In this document: in pieces, positions 11,691 to 21,925 of the stretch
Numbering within the stretch: position 1 is the stretch's first letter
Layout of the letters: every line of letters begins with the position of its first letter
Assembly: GCA_903813345.2 (NCBI GenBank)
Contig: CAIIXF020000002.1
Location: 4,318,001 to 4,382,000 of the forward strand
Reading direction: 5' to 3'
Origin: Owenia fusiformis
Taxonomy: Eukaryota > Annelida > Polychaeta > Sabellida > Oweniidae
Length of the DNA stretch: 64,000 bases
Made by a program: the position numbers and the translations under genes
The notes under the pieces: model-generated
The model's input: the letters and a program-made list of their open reading frames with translations, nothing else
Told to the model about the DNA's origin: nothing
Databases searched by the model: none

Positions 11691-11989
11691 AATTATCAAA
11701 AATATGCTTTGTGCGGTGTGATTCCCTACTCCGTGGAGTTGCTGTTTTTCTAGTTTAACTGTGACACTTTCACAAGAATGGAATATCGTGGAATATCACT
11801 TGTGAAAGATGCACAGGTATTCACCTCACTTGAAATAAATATTCGTATAATATTAAGCTTATATGCCACATAATCATTCGTTTTTCAAAATGTTGGATTT
11901 CAATTTGATACTGCAAAATTTCGGGGGAAATTGATGAAATGCACTATTTTAAATGATAAACATTTTGTAAAGATTTCAATCTCAATGTA

Positions 11990-12900
11990 AAAAAGTGAGT
12001 GTTACAAATAGTGATAAGGAGGAGGGAAAGTATCGCAACAGATTTTGGACAGTAAATATTAGATCTGATTGGTTAAAAGCAGTGAAAAATACATTAAATA
12101 AGTGTGGTTTGACATTTATATGGAACGATTGTACAAATATAAATTTTGGCTGGTTTTGTGATATGGTGAAACAGAAGCTCACTGATCATTATGTACTGAA
12201 GTGGAAAGCTGATGTACATAGCAGTCCAAAGGGTTATAATTATAGAATTTTTAAAAGTGCTTTTGAATAAGAAAGGTATTTTAATGCGAGTTTACCAAAT
12301 TGTATTTTGAATATTTTATGTAAGTTTAGGACAGGAAATCATAAGCTTCCTATTGAAAGAGGTCGGTATAAATGTATAGAACGTATGAATAGATTTTGTG
12401 ATTTATGTGAATCAGAAAAGTTGGGAGATGAATACCATTTTATTATGGAATGTACATCTCTTCAGCATTTAAGAATTCAATTTTTGCCTAGATATTTCTG
12501 TAATAATGTTAATGTTAATACCTTGAAGTTTGGTCAACTAATGTTAATTAAACTGGCACATTTTATTAAGGAGGCAAATGTATTTATGACTAAGCATCAT
12601 TAGTGGTAAATCCTGTTTTTATTTAAAAAGTGTTTAGATATAGTGTAGAGATTGGTTGTTATTGTGTATAAGTTGAAAATTTCAAAATTATGTTTCTAAT
12701 GTGATATAAGGTAGATGATATGGGTTGGTTTCCAATAGACTGGTTGGAATTGTTTTTATAACATAATAAGGGACTGTATATATGTTTGTTACATTATTTT
12801 TTATTACTGTTGCTAAAATACTGTGTGTACTGCTTGAGACTCTAATACCCTAAATTGGGTGAAGAGGAATAAATAAATCTTAAATCTTAAAGTAATATGT
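11990..12900 (+). mobile_element. 5'-truncated LINE, 3' end of the reverse transcriptase ORF
   Basis: Two adjacent frames (to a stop at 12270, then 12307-12603) together resemble the C-terminal part of a non-LTR retrotransposon ORF2: a KCGLTFIWND-type region, then FRTGNHKLPIERGRY and CDLCESEKLGDEYHFIMEC, i.e. a CxxC...H...C zinc-like motif usual at the end of such ORFs. A stop between them makes it a pseudogene. The 3' end near 12870-12895 shows AATAAATAAATCTTAAATCTTAAA, suggesting a short tandem 3' tail. The class is CR1/L2-like by feel only. Confidence 0.8.
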
Positions 12901-13502
12901 TGGATTATACTGTTATATATATGTTGGGAAGATACAAACAATCCACCCACATGTTTTTCTAAAATGTTGTCCTGATTTTCAACCCCTTCCACCCCTGCTT
13001 TTTTCAATTTTTGTTGCATCAATATGTTGCGTTTTGACATACAATTAACTCCTTCGGGGGTTTTAAAGATATCCATTATGGGTGACCAAAATTAAGCTGA
13101 AAACAATGGATCGCATGAGTTTTTCCTGTGGGAAAATAATTTGGGAAATATTGTTTTCCTCTTTATCTAAAAGAAATTACGTATTCCTTTAAACATATTC
13201 CTAACATATGCACCTGTTTTAATCCTCAGAAAATAGCCAAAATCTAACCAATGACTGTCCGAAATCTGTTGCGATACTTTCCGTCCTCCTTTAAAGTATG
13301 CAAAATTTCATGAGCAAACTCCTGTTGAATATTTTTCAATAGTATAGCAAAGTATACGACTGAGTAAGAATTGAGTGTACATGTAAATCTGTTTAATTTG
13401 AAATTCAAATAGAGGGTGAAAAATGGTCGTATTCTTCGTTTTTTCATAAATCAAATCCATTTATGTTTTAGTGTTTCCCAATGGATTGTAGTCGACCATT
13501 CT
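12901..13502. other. Intergenic with a small inverted LINE scrap
   Basis: No gene is seen. Around 13248-13292 the minus strand repeats about 35 bases of the LINE at 12016-12052 (GGAAAGTATCGCAACAGATT) with a few mismatches, so part of this stretch is LINE-derived in the opposite orientation. Confidence 0.55.
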
Positions 13503-13791
13503 CACGGTGACTATCCAGAGCCCCGTCGAGCAAGTTCCCCCAGACATCGCGAGCAATGAGCTCATGTTAGAAGCGGGGCCTTGAGAGATATGATAAAATA
13601 TAGTTATAGTTGAACAACGTCGTTGCCCTGCCAATTAAAATAGTCATTGTAGTATGAAATAAAGATGTACTGAGTTTCACTTACTAAAGTTTCCTAGAAA
13701 AATTTTATATTTCAATTTTATCATATCAAGGCCCCGCTTCCAACGTGAGCTCATTGCTCGCGATGTCAGCGGGGCCTGTATAGTCCCCGTG
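13503..13791. repeat. Fold-back MITE with GC-rich ~95-bp arms
   Basis: Left arm from CACGGTGACTATCC through GACATCGCGAGCAATGAGCT and AAGCGGGGCCTTGA is matched by the reverse complement ending at 13791. Arms differ by a few substitutions and a short indel. It is GC-richer than its surroundings. Confidence 0.82.
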
Positions 13792-14042
13792 ATTTTATTG
13801 TGGAATTTCTTCAACGTGCCTATAATCAATCGACACAGAGCGCAGGAATGCACTGAACGAACTGCTGCGTTGCCCCTAGTCACCGGAAGTCTAAGTGCAC
13901 ATTGCACTTCTGCGAAGTCTATTGTATATACATTGTGTGATATATAAAATACAAATGTGAAAAATATATGTAACGCACAGAGATCCCAGATTGTAGATAC
14001 AACTTCCTACCCCGGATTGTCGTATGCGGATATTCATCCAAG

Positions 14043-17000
14043 ATGGCAAAAAGGATTCTACCATTTGCTTTGATAATAGCAGGATTATGTAAGAGTGGTA
14101 AGTTGCTTAGTAAACTAGACTCATGAAAAAAAATTAATCAAATCACTCAAAATCTCACGTACAGGTCTTAGGGTCTGCGACACAGGTCAATATACTTCTC
14201 CACGCTTTATAAATGTGGTCAGGCCTAGAAAAGTAGAAATTCATATTTCAACGTATTAGACGGAATTTATGAATTTGTGTCCTACTTTATACTTTCATTG
14301 TACACATTTATGTAGGCGCATTAATATTAAATATTAATACGTCTCTGGTGCTTTATTTATATATCTAAGATTTGTCCTCTGTAATTTAATACCAAGGTGC
14401 CAATAGCAACTTATAAGTTTCTTAAGACTATTCTAAGAATATAATGAATGTGTATGTGAGAATGGAATGTCTGAATTTGATAGGAGTGAATGAATGTTTA
14501 GTAATATTGTACAAATATGTTATTTGGGTGATATTGTACAAATATGTTATTCTCCTATAGTCATTTATTTTAATAATATAAATAAAAAACCAGGCCCAAA
14601 AACCACTGGCGGTTTAATAATAGCCTTTCAAAGGACATTGATTTTAAACATGAACTTGGGCAAAATATTCCCAAATGGTTAAATAAAGTTACAGAAATTG
14701 AAGATCAAAGAGTTGTCTGGGATTTTATTAAATACAAAATACGACATTTTACCATTGCTTATTTAAAGAAGAGGGCAAAGGCTAGAAAGAAATGTGACCT
14801 AGAAAACAAACTTAATACGCCAGAGCAATTTAGATAAAAATCCAAATGACATATTAGAAATTTAAATGCATATTCAGATATTACAAATGCCAATTAGAGC
14901 TTGAGACTCATTTTGACTATGTAACACAAGGTGAGAGAATTCGATCAAGATCTCAAGATTTTGTTGAAGGGGAGAAAGGCTCAAAATATTTTCTTCAACT
15001 CGAGAAACAAAATGCTGCAAAAAGTAACATAACAAAATTAAAAAACGCAAATTGGGCTAATAACTTAAGATTTTAAAACAATTCAAAATAAAATCAAGGA
15101 ATTTTATAAACAGCTTTATTCAAAATCAAAAGCAAATGCACATAATAAAAATCCAATATTATTCTTAGAAAATAATAATCACTGTTCCACAGCTGGATGA
15201 CTCTAACTGCAGTTAGCGTCATTCAAGATGGTTGCCTAAATTCTTTCGTTTACGACAAACCTCCGACTTCAGCTAAACTAAACTGAATCTTGATCCCAAA
15301 AGTTTCGCCATGCAAACTAATAAAACAATGGTTGTAAAAAGAACACAAATAAAAGCCCAAACACCCGCAATATTAGAGAGTTTGAAAGAAACTGGCTTCA
15401 CTTAGAATGACTCTAACTGAAGTTGAGGATGACAGCTTCAGTTAGAGTCATTCTAAGTGAAGCCGTTTTCAAATTCACCTATATCGCGGTTGTTAGAGCA
15501 TTTATCTGTTGTTGTCTGTATACTGTATAAAAAGACTCTTATGGACACCCTGTATATATCTGATTAGATTATTGTGGAGTGTATAAGCTGCTACAGTTGT
15601 ATCGACATCAGGTCCGATAGCCTCTTATCAACTATTGGACCAACAGACCAAAATTGTCAAAACAGTCCAAGCAAAAGGAAGCAATGTCAGATTGGTGAAG
15701 TCTGTGGATATGTTTATGGAAATGTCGACGTGGCAGTCAATTCTTCAGGTAAGGATCTTTGTAAACGTTCATATCTCGATACGAAATGATTCAATGTTTG
15801 TCAATACTTTTCTTAAAAATAAACATCCGAACACTCAATTGCCTTTGTGTATGGCATGATGATAAGAGTACGGTTTTTAAAGTCAAGTGCAGACAAGTGA
15901 GCAAGGAGACCAAGTTCTCATATACTTTTGAAATGTTGATAAAGGACGAACCATTCTAGATGAGGTGTTGAGTAAGATAAGAACACTTAATCACTGTTGA
16001 GATATTGATCAAGGACGACCAATTCTAGAATTATATTGTTGTGGTGTTGAGTAAGAACAACAAACCTTTCTAAAATTATACAATTGAGGTGTTGGGCAAG
16101 GACGAGCTATACTAGAATTATACTGTTCTGCAATGCCACTATTAAAGTCCTTCTAGAATAATTGTGTTGAGTTATTAAACAAGGCCACTAAGACCCTTTA
16201 GAAATATATTGTTTCGAGGTTGTATTAACCTCTTGACTACCTGGAGTGACGAGATTTCTCGTCACCTCAGAAATGGCCTTGAAACGCAGAGTGCGAGACA
16301 ATCCGTTACAAAATCGTTCACTAAAATTGCTCTCATTTGAACTGTTTTCACCCAAAGTTACACAAAAATTGTTTTAAAATGTGTAGAAATGATCTCTGTC
16401 GTCTGATTTTAAATTGGTCATTGTAAACCACGCCTACTTCCACCTCCGTCCTTCTTCGATGTAACAGAGTATCACTATCAGTAAACACTTAACTGTTTTA
16501 CAGGGACTATTTCTAATGAGACTCTCACCATACACGCGAGGGATTGTATGGTAGTCCTCGCCAACACGACTATGAATTGTCACAAGTACAAGGGCCATAC
16601 TGACATCTTAAATGAACTGTTGTCTTTCATTCCTGGTCTGACTGATGTAAAACTCGATGGAAATATGTGTTTCTGTAATAGTGATGCTTGTAGGCCTGAA
16701 ACCAATCGAGCTTGTTCAGGCGTTCAAATACTCGGAATATGGTGAGTATAACTTGCTGTGGTGAATAATGGGGAGGTTAAGATCGCACTATTTTGGAGAA
16801 CGCCAGTGTGTGAAACGTGTAAAATTACGGTCCCGTAATGGAGTATCTACACCTCGGTGGCCTGTATCCTACTCAATTTGGGACCCCGACCTAGAAGTGA
16901 CACTTTCAAAGAAAATTGAATTTTCAAACTTGATAAACACTTTTTTCTAGATGTAATTTTACATGATTGCAGACTTCAAATATGGTATCCCTTAGTAGTA

Positions 17001-17312
17001 GTATATTAAGAAAAAGGACGCTATTTTACATTAACGTGCCATAGTACAGGTCAAAACAGAAGTCTGTTACCTTTGTTCAAAAAATGTCTAAAAATGCAGC
17101 ATGTTTTGTCACTTCCTGTTTTGTCATTTCCTGTTGAGTACCACGGCACCTTAACATTAAGAGTTACAGTAAATAATTAATGTTGCCTATTTTTCAGTAT
17201 TCCCGTCTGGGGTTTTGTATTGGCTGGAATAATGCTGCTATTGTTGCTGGGCTGTGTATGTTGTTGCTGCTGCTGCCGAACATGCAGTGCCAATGCTTAC
17301 ATAAGTTTGTAA
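14043..17312 (+). CDS. Ly6/uPAR-like small membrane protein, paralog B
   Basis: Proposed exons are 14043-14097, about 15568-15748, 16504-16741 and 17198-17312. The first encodes MAKRILPFALIIAGLCKSG, a plausible signal peptide ending at a GTAAGT donor. The next two encode a CYSC-started Ly6-like domain ending CFCNSDAC, with all expected cysteines. The last encodes a hydrophobic helix (WGFVLAGIMLLLLLG) and a six-cysteine run, then RTCSANAYISL. The last two junctions agree in phase with paralog A. The signal-exon junction does not: the 14043 exon ends in phase 1, but the only nearby acceptor (TAG at 15565-15567) joins in frame only from phase 0. Either another first exon is used or the gene is broken there. 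The last intron is only 456 bp. Ligand unknown. Confidence 0.68.
14580..15185 (+). mobile_element. Decayed LINE fragment (region before the reverse transcriptase)
   Basis: Reading across frameshifts and stops, the plus strand gives fragments such as WDFIKYKIRHFTIAYLKK and FVEGEKGSKYFLQLEKQNAA. These are typical of the linker between endonuclease and reverse transcriptase in L1/L2/CR1-like ORF2 proteins. It lies in the first intron of Ly6-like gene B. Confidence 0.7.
15394..15464. repeat. Perfect 29-bp-arm hairpin
   Basis: GGCTTCACTTAGAATGACTC plus CTAACTGAAG is followed by a loop of about 13 bases and its exact reverse complement. A partial related motif (GATGACTCTAACTGCAGTTA) lies at about 15195. 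Probably the core of a palindromic MITE in the Ly6-B intron, about 100 bp before its second exon. Confidence 0.8.
15935..16220. repeat. Degenerate minisatellite in Ly6-B intron
   Basis: Five or so diverged copies of the unit (GAGGTGTTGAGTAAGG, TTCTAGAATTATACTGTT) matching the minisatellite in the corresponding intron of gene A (1375-1545). Confidence 0.7.
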
Positions 17313-17861
17313 TAGGACTCAAGTGATGTATTTAAGCCCATAGTTCCATGATCAATTGGATTATCTCATAATTCGTGTTTAATCCACCCATTAACAAATT
17401 TTAATAAGCGAGTATGCTGCCAATATTTTGTTTTTCGTCAGGACCCAATATAAATCTTTATTTCTAAAAAACATGTTTTGTAAACATATGACATTTTATC
17501 GAGTGGAATTTTTCGTGGGCCAAATTGCCGACATGTCAAACATTTAGAACTGTAATCATGCTGAATGTTTATCTTTAGCTGCTATAGAAGTGAAGCCAAT
17601 CTTGAATGATGGACTTGGCCGGGAAAACTAATTTGAATATTGCTTATCACGGATGAACTAAAACATATATCATGTACATAATGGTTCTGGCTACGGGCCT
17701 GCTATTTCACAGCATAAACAGGGTTAGCCTTATTGGTAAAATATTTGACAATTAACTTCCAAAACAACTGTTCATGCTTCTTACCTTTTGCAATGCTCAA
17801 TTATAATTTTGTATAATTCACAATTTCAAACTATTTAAGAGAAATAACGCATTATGCAATA
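17313..17861. other. Intergenic between Ly6-like gene B and PBLD-like gene (convergent)
   Basis: No gene is seen. TGGCTACGGGCCTG at about 17690 is the right-end sequence of the MITE family whose full copy is at 61538-61720, so a decayed half-element is present. Confidence 0.45.
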
Positions 17862-20174
17862 TTATACATATATTTGTCCCTTAATGATAACCTTTGCAGC
17901 GCCCCCTACGTTAACACGGCCATCTTGTCGTATGCTTATGACAAGGTCACCACCTCTCTTAGAGCATTGGCGGGCATATAGTTCTGTCTTTCCAAGTTGT
18001 TTTTCCCAGTATGGACCGAGCACAGTGTGTGCTGACCCTGTCACTGGATCTTCATTGATTCCAACCCAAGGGGCAAAATACCTGGATATGAAGTCATATT
18101 GTTGACCTTTGTGGTCTATGGCTCCATTTTTGGCACTTCCTTTTAATGTTACACCAACACCTTTCACAACTCCAGTTGTGTGCAATTCCAACATTTTCTC
18201 GAAATTGGGAGTGATGTTTTCCAAGGCTGTTCTTTGCGTGTCGTCTCTTAGTCTGACCAGGAGTTTCTTAGTAGTTGCTGAATATTGGATATCTTTTACG
18301 ACATCAATGAGATCACCAATCACTGCTCTGGTTAGATCTTAAACAACAAGTTTGTCAATTAATGCAATTTGCACATTATGCCTTGGTCACATTTGCTCCG
18401 ATTTTCACTACAAAATACTCAATCGACCGGGCGCCGTAGTGAAAATCGGAGCAAATGTGACCAAGGCATTAGAGAAGGGGAAAATAAATACTTTGATTAT
18501 ATTTACAAACTTCGCACGGGGTCTTTAAGTGAATACTCTGAAACATACATGTGACATTGTTACATCTAACAACCTTGTTTGAAATGTTAAGTGTTATTGG
18601 GTTTCATTCAGTTGACAGTATACTGTGCAACGTTAAGGCATTAATATGGAACATGTCACCACCTACCATTTGTTACAGACGCTAACCGCCGAATACCGAG
18701 CGCCGAACACCAAGCGCCGAACAACGTTCGCAATTATTTCCACTTGTGGTGGTCACACAAAAATCATGTATCAAATAATACAGGGTGACCCAAGATGATG
18801 CAAACAATCTTATTTCGAAATAACATTCTCAGTTGTAAGGAAATGCGTATATTTTGCATCAATGTATTTGAGGTTTGGAGAAACATGCTTTTCATATAGT
18901 ATTTACCAAACTTTTCCAAGAAGTGAAGCTGAAATATTGAGATAACATGTTCGAAGACAATCAAGAGCTCATTCAAATACTGACAAAAATCAGAAACGGT
19001 AACCCCATATTTTAACTTGCTCTTTCTATGTCTAACACCCATACATCAAAACTGGGAAAATTATCACAAAGTAAAGGTTTGTATTTTCGGTTCCGTGTAA
19101 AAGGGTAGGAAGTCCTATCAAATTATGATCCTACTCTCCATTGATTTATATGGTGACCTCTTTCCCTTATTATCTAATACACAATCAGGGCCAGCACGGG
19201 CCGTTAAGAAGGGGGAGCATGATGCCTGGAAAACCATAATTTCTTTTAATTTACACCGGGTTTCGGGTTATACATTACATTTTATAACGAACCTGAATAG
19301 TTCACCTCAGTAGGTTGTGGTGGATTTAGTGGAAGATCTAGCATAATTTTATTCCCATCACGTGTTGCAAACAGATCCCCACTCAATGTCTTAAAGCCTA
19401 GCTTCTGTGACGTATTTCCTTCACACATAAAGAGGGCAGACGCGGATGCCAAAGTAGCATGACCACACAGTGGCACCTCATTGGTAGGCGTGAACCAACG
19501 TAGACCAAAATAGCTAGAAATAGATACAAAATGAAACAAATCTAATGAGACTTTCAATTTTTACCGTTTCATACTTGGCAATCTATTTTTGGACATATAT
19601 CACGAGTGATCTTAATAAAAATAGAGTTTTTGCAATAAAACAGTTCTGAGTTTCCTTCATTATTATTCAGGGGTGTATCCAGCTTTCAGTCAAGGGGGGA
19701 TGCGACCAATAATGTATATGCCGGTCAATAGGCTAAAGTTTATATCTTGGTATGGTATTATAATATTAGCCATAATCCTTCTGAAATCACTGCTAAAAAT
19801 GTGAGACTCTATGCTATGATTATAACAATAGTGGAATAAACTCTATTGATATTATCGATTGCAGTGCAGTATTCTCAGTGGTATGGATCAACAATTGAAC
19901 ATATAATATAATATGCGTGGTTAGCACCATATACTGACCTTGAACTCTTGAAAGAATCCGAAGGCGTGATTTTCGTGATGAAAGCAGTCTCAGATATGTT
20001 CATTTCTGCAGCGATTCTTTGTCTTATTTCGTCTGTTAGCACCTGATCGCCATTAGTTTCCTCCAGGCATACTGCAGCAGAATTACCAGCAAATGGGATT
20101 TCAGTAAAGGCATCCACTGTGTACAGTGGGAATGAGATCGGAACATTTTCTCTAATTTTCGAGGGCGCAGCCAT
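17862..20174 (-). CDS. PBLD: Phenazine biosynthesis-like (PhzF/PBLD family) protein
   Basis: Three exons on the minus strand: 19939-20174, 19293-19513 and 17862-18337. Phases join correctly (2, then 1) and give 310 residues; vertebrate PBLD is about 290. The N-terminus carries PLYTVDAFTEIPFAGNSAAV (residues 17-36), the PhzF family signature. The catalytic-type glutamate is in MNISETAF (E62). WFTPTNEVPLCGHATLASA (85-103) and EDPVTGSAH (about 248-256) are the other hallmark motifs. PhzF-fold proteins are isomerase-like and cytosolic; the animal PBLD substrate is not settled. The first exon boundary uses GTCAGT, the second GTTCGT, which is a weak donor. The introns hold MITEs at 18378, 19092 and a mariner end at 18779. 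The ATG at 20172-20174 is in good context after AAAAATGGC. Confidence 0.92.
18378..18467. mobile_element. 90-bp PIF/Harbinger-like palindromic MITE
   Basis: The element is almost entirely a palindrome: TGCCTTGGTCACATTTGC at the left and its exact complement at the right, with GATTTTCACTAC further in. It is flanked by TTA on both sides (18375-18377 and 18468-18470). A 3-bp TTA/TAA target is typical of PIF/Harbinger elements. A relative lies at 34099-34246. It is about 40 bp upstream (in gene sense) of the third PBLD-like exon. Confidence 0.8.
18779..19040. repeat. Truncated mariner-type end
   Basis: TACAGGGTGACCCAAGATGATG at 18782 resembles the terminal repeat of the complete element at 43633, but no partner end is found nearby. 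It sits in an intron of the PBLD-like gene. Confidence 0.45.
19092..19260. mobile_element. ~170-bp MITE, copy 1 of a two-copy family
   Basis: Ends CCGTGTAAAAGGGTAGGA and TTTACACCGG are imperfect inverted repeats. The reverse complement is homologous along its whole length to 46783-46955 (both contain CTACTCTCCATTGATTTATA and a GGGCCAG core). Confidence 0.82.
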
Positions 20175-20567
20175 TTTTTATGATTGTGAATACCCGGATG
20201 TTACCTACTTATCTATTGGGCGAAAATACCATACCATACATGTTACTGTACATTTAGTAGAATGACCTCCAATCAGTTCTTTTCTAAATCGTTGAGTTAA
20301 GTTATCGAGTCCTACGTACTACGTTGTTAAAGTACTTAGTACTGTTGTATGAGCACTTGATTCACAATATTTACCACTCAACCCTCTTTGTTAAAATAAT
20401 TATTTTCAATACAGTAGTTTGATCTTGCTTTTTAAAAATAACCGACATCAACATTGTAGGCTATATGAATAAAAAAAGATAAACATGTTTTATGCTTATA
20501 TTCATAATTGATTTTTCTTCAAGATAATACTAAAACATATATATTTATCTAAAACCCTTTAAACCCA
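20175..20567. other. Upstream flank of PBLD-like gene
   Basis: About 390 bp between the PBLD-like start codon and the first tRNA remnant. No gene is seen; probably holds the PBLD-like promoter, with no motif I can call with confidence. Confidence 0.4.
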
Positions 20568-20669
20568 TGCAACGTATGGGCGAATGTATCCCTCATCTGA
20601 CAAATTTTACAAACATTTTATTGTGTACTAAGTCATATGAACACTGTTCTCTACCACTTATTGTAAATA

Positions 20670-20781
20670 GTCAGGTGGCCGAGTGGTCTAAGGCGCCAGA
20701 CTCAGATATCCTTCCGCACAACGTATGGGCGAGTGTTCTGGTCCACGAATGCGGGCGTGGGTTAGAATCCCACATCTGACA
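20670..20781 (+). pseudogene. tRNA-Leu pseudogene (array copy 1)
   Basis: It lacks one base at the end of the acceptor stem region (GTCAGGTGGCC, against GTCAGGTTGGCC). The anticodon loop reads CTCAGAT instead of CTCAAG plus intron, and the B box has changed from GGTTCGAATCC to GGTTAGAATCC. Confidence 0.75.
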
Positions 20782-20846
20782 TATTTTACAAACATTTTAT
20801 TGTGTACTAAGTCATTTGAACACTGTTCTCTACTTCATATTGTCTA

Positions 20847-20960
20847 GTCAGGTTGGCCGAGTGGTCTAAGGCGCCAGACTCAAGGTATCCTTCCGTACAA
20901 CGTATGGGCGAGTGTTCTGGTCCACGAATGTGGGCGTGGGTTCGAATCCCACATCTGACA
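20847..20960 (+). tRNA. tRNA-Leu(CAA) with intron (array copy 2)
   Basis: Acceptor stem GTCAGGT pairs with ATCTGAC. The A box is TGGCCGAGTGGTC, the anticodon loop CTCAAG is interrupted after G37 by an intron of about 29 bases (GTATCCTTCCGTACAACG...), and the 3' half resumes TTCTGG. A class II variable arm (CCAC...GTGG) and an intact B box GGTTCGAATCC follow. Introns at this position are usual for animal tRNA-Leu(CAA). Confidence 0.93.
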
Positions 20961-21027
20961 AATTTTACAAAATTTTTATTGTGTACTAAGTCATATGAAC
21001 ACTGTTCTTTACCACTTATTGTATCTA

Positions 21028-21141
21028 ATCAGGCTGGCCGAGTGGTCTAAGGCGCCAGACTCAAGGTATCCTTCCGTACAACGTATGGGCGAGTGTTCTG
21101 GTCCACGAATGTGGGCGTGGGTCTGAATCCCACATTTGACA
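21028..21141 (+). pseudogene. tRNA-Leu(CAA) pseudogene (array copy 3)
   Basis: The first base is A rather than G and position 7 is C, breaking two acceptor pairs. The B box is GGTCTGAATCC, and the 3' end reads ATTTGAC instead of ATCTGAC. It is likely inactive. Confidence 0.7.
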
Positions 21142-21208
21142 AATTTTACAAACATTTTATTGTGTACTAAGTCATATGAACACTGTTTTCTACCACTTAT
21201 TGTATCTA

Positions 21209-21322
21209 GTCAGGTTGGCCGAGTGGTCTAAGGCGTCAGACTTAAGGTATCCTTCCGTACAACGTATCTGCGAGTGTTCTGGTCCACGAATGTGGGCGTG
21301 GGTTCGAATCCCACATCTGACA
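21209..21322 (+). tRNA. tRNA-Leu with UAA anticodon and intron (array copy 4)
   Basis: Acceptor stem, A box and B box are intact. The anticodon loop reads CTTAAG, so the anticodon is UAA rather than CAA, and the anticodon stem base 27 is T, still able to wobble-pair. The intron matches its neighbours except for GTATCTGCGAG. UAA also belongs to leucine, so the charge identity is kept. Confidence 0.82.
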
Positions 21323-21389
21323 AATTTTACAAACATTTTATTGTGTACTAAGTCATATGAACACTGTTCTCTACCACTTATTGTATCTA

Positions 21390-21503
21390 GTCAGGTTGGC
21401 CGAGTGGTCTAAGGCGCCAGACTCAAGGTATCCTTCCGTACAACGTATCGGAGAGTGTTCTGGTCCACGAATGTGGGCGTGGGTTCGAATCCCACATCTG
21501 ACA
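21390..21503 (+). tRNA. tRNA-Leu(CAA) with intron (array copy 5)
   Basis: All stems, the CAA anticodon and both internal promoter boxes are intact. The only differences from copy 2 are in the intron (CGTATCGGAGAGT). Confidence 0.92.
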
Positions 21504-21570
21504 AATTTTACAAACATTTTATTGTGTATTAAGTCATATGAACACTGTTCTTTACCACTTATTGTATCTA

Positions 21571-21684
21571 ATCAGGCTGGCCGAGTGGTCTATGGCGCCA
21601 GACTCAAGGTATCCTTCCGTACAACGTATGGGCGAGTGTTCTGGTCCACGAATGTGGGCGTGGGTTCGAATCCCACATCTGACA
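21571..21684 (+). pseudogene. tRNA-Leu(CAA), probably inactive (array copy 6)
   Basis: Shares with copy 3 the A at position 1 and C at position 7, and has TCTATGGCG instead of TCTAAGGCG in the D arm. The B box is intact, so it may be transcribed but should fold poorly. Confidence 0.6.
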
Positions 21685-21751
21685 AATTTTACAAACATTT
21701 TATTGTGTACTAAGTCATATGAACACTGTTCTCTACTACTTATCGTATCTA

Positions 21752-21864
21752 GTAAGGTGGCCGAGTGGTCTAAGGCGCCAGACTCAAGGTGTCCTTCCGT
21801 ACAACGTATGGGCGAGTGTTCTGGTCCACGAATGCGGGCGTGGGTTCGAATCCCACATCTGACA
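21752..21864 (+). pseudogene. tRNA-Leu(CAA), probably inactive (array copy 7)
   Basis: The 5' end reads GTAAGGTGGCC: position 3 is A (mismatching G70) and one base is missing before the A box. Anticodon CAA and the B box are intact. Confidence 0.6.
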
Positions 21865-21925
21865 AATTATAAACATTTTTATTGTGTACTAAGTCATATG
21901 AACACTGTTCTCTACCACTTATTTA

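Larger units (their letters stand above)
20568..21925 (+). repeat. Tandem array of 181-bp units each carrying a tRNA-Leu gene
   Basis: Units start at 20670, 20847, 21028, 21209, 21390, 21571 and 21752. All spacings are 181 bp except the first (177). Each unit holds a tRNA-Leu of about 114 bp including its intron, and a 67-bp spacer (TTTTACAAACATTTTATTGT, then AAGTCATATGAACACTGTTC). A tRNA-derived scrap at 20568-20605 and a spacer fragment at 21881-21925 bound the array. The spacer TTTT following each tRNA can act as a Pol III terminator. Confidence 0.95.

Noticed and set aside
12813-13076. 87-residue minus-strand open frame
   Set aside because: No domain recognised, no splice support and partly in LINE-derived sequence.
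20568-21925. Regularly spaced repeats that could suggest a CRISPR array
   Set aside because: The 181-bp repeats carry tRNA genes and the spacers are homologous, and the window is plainly animal.
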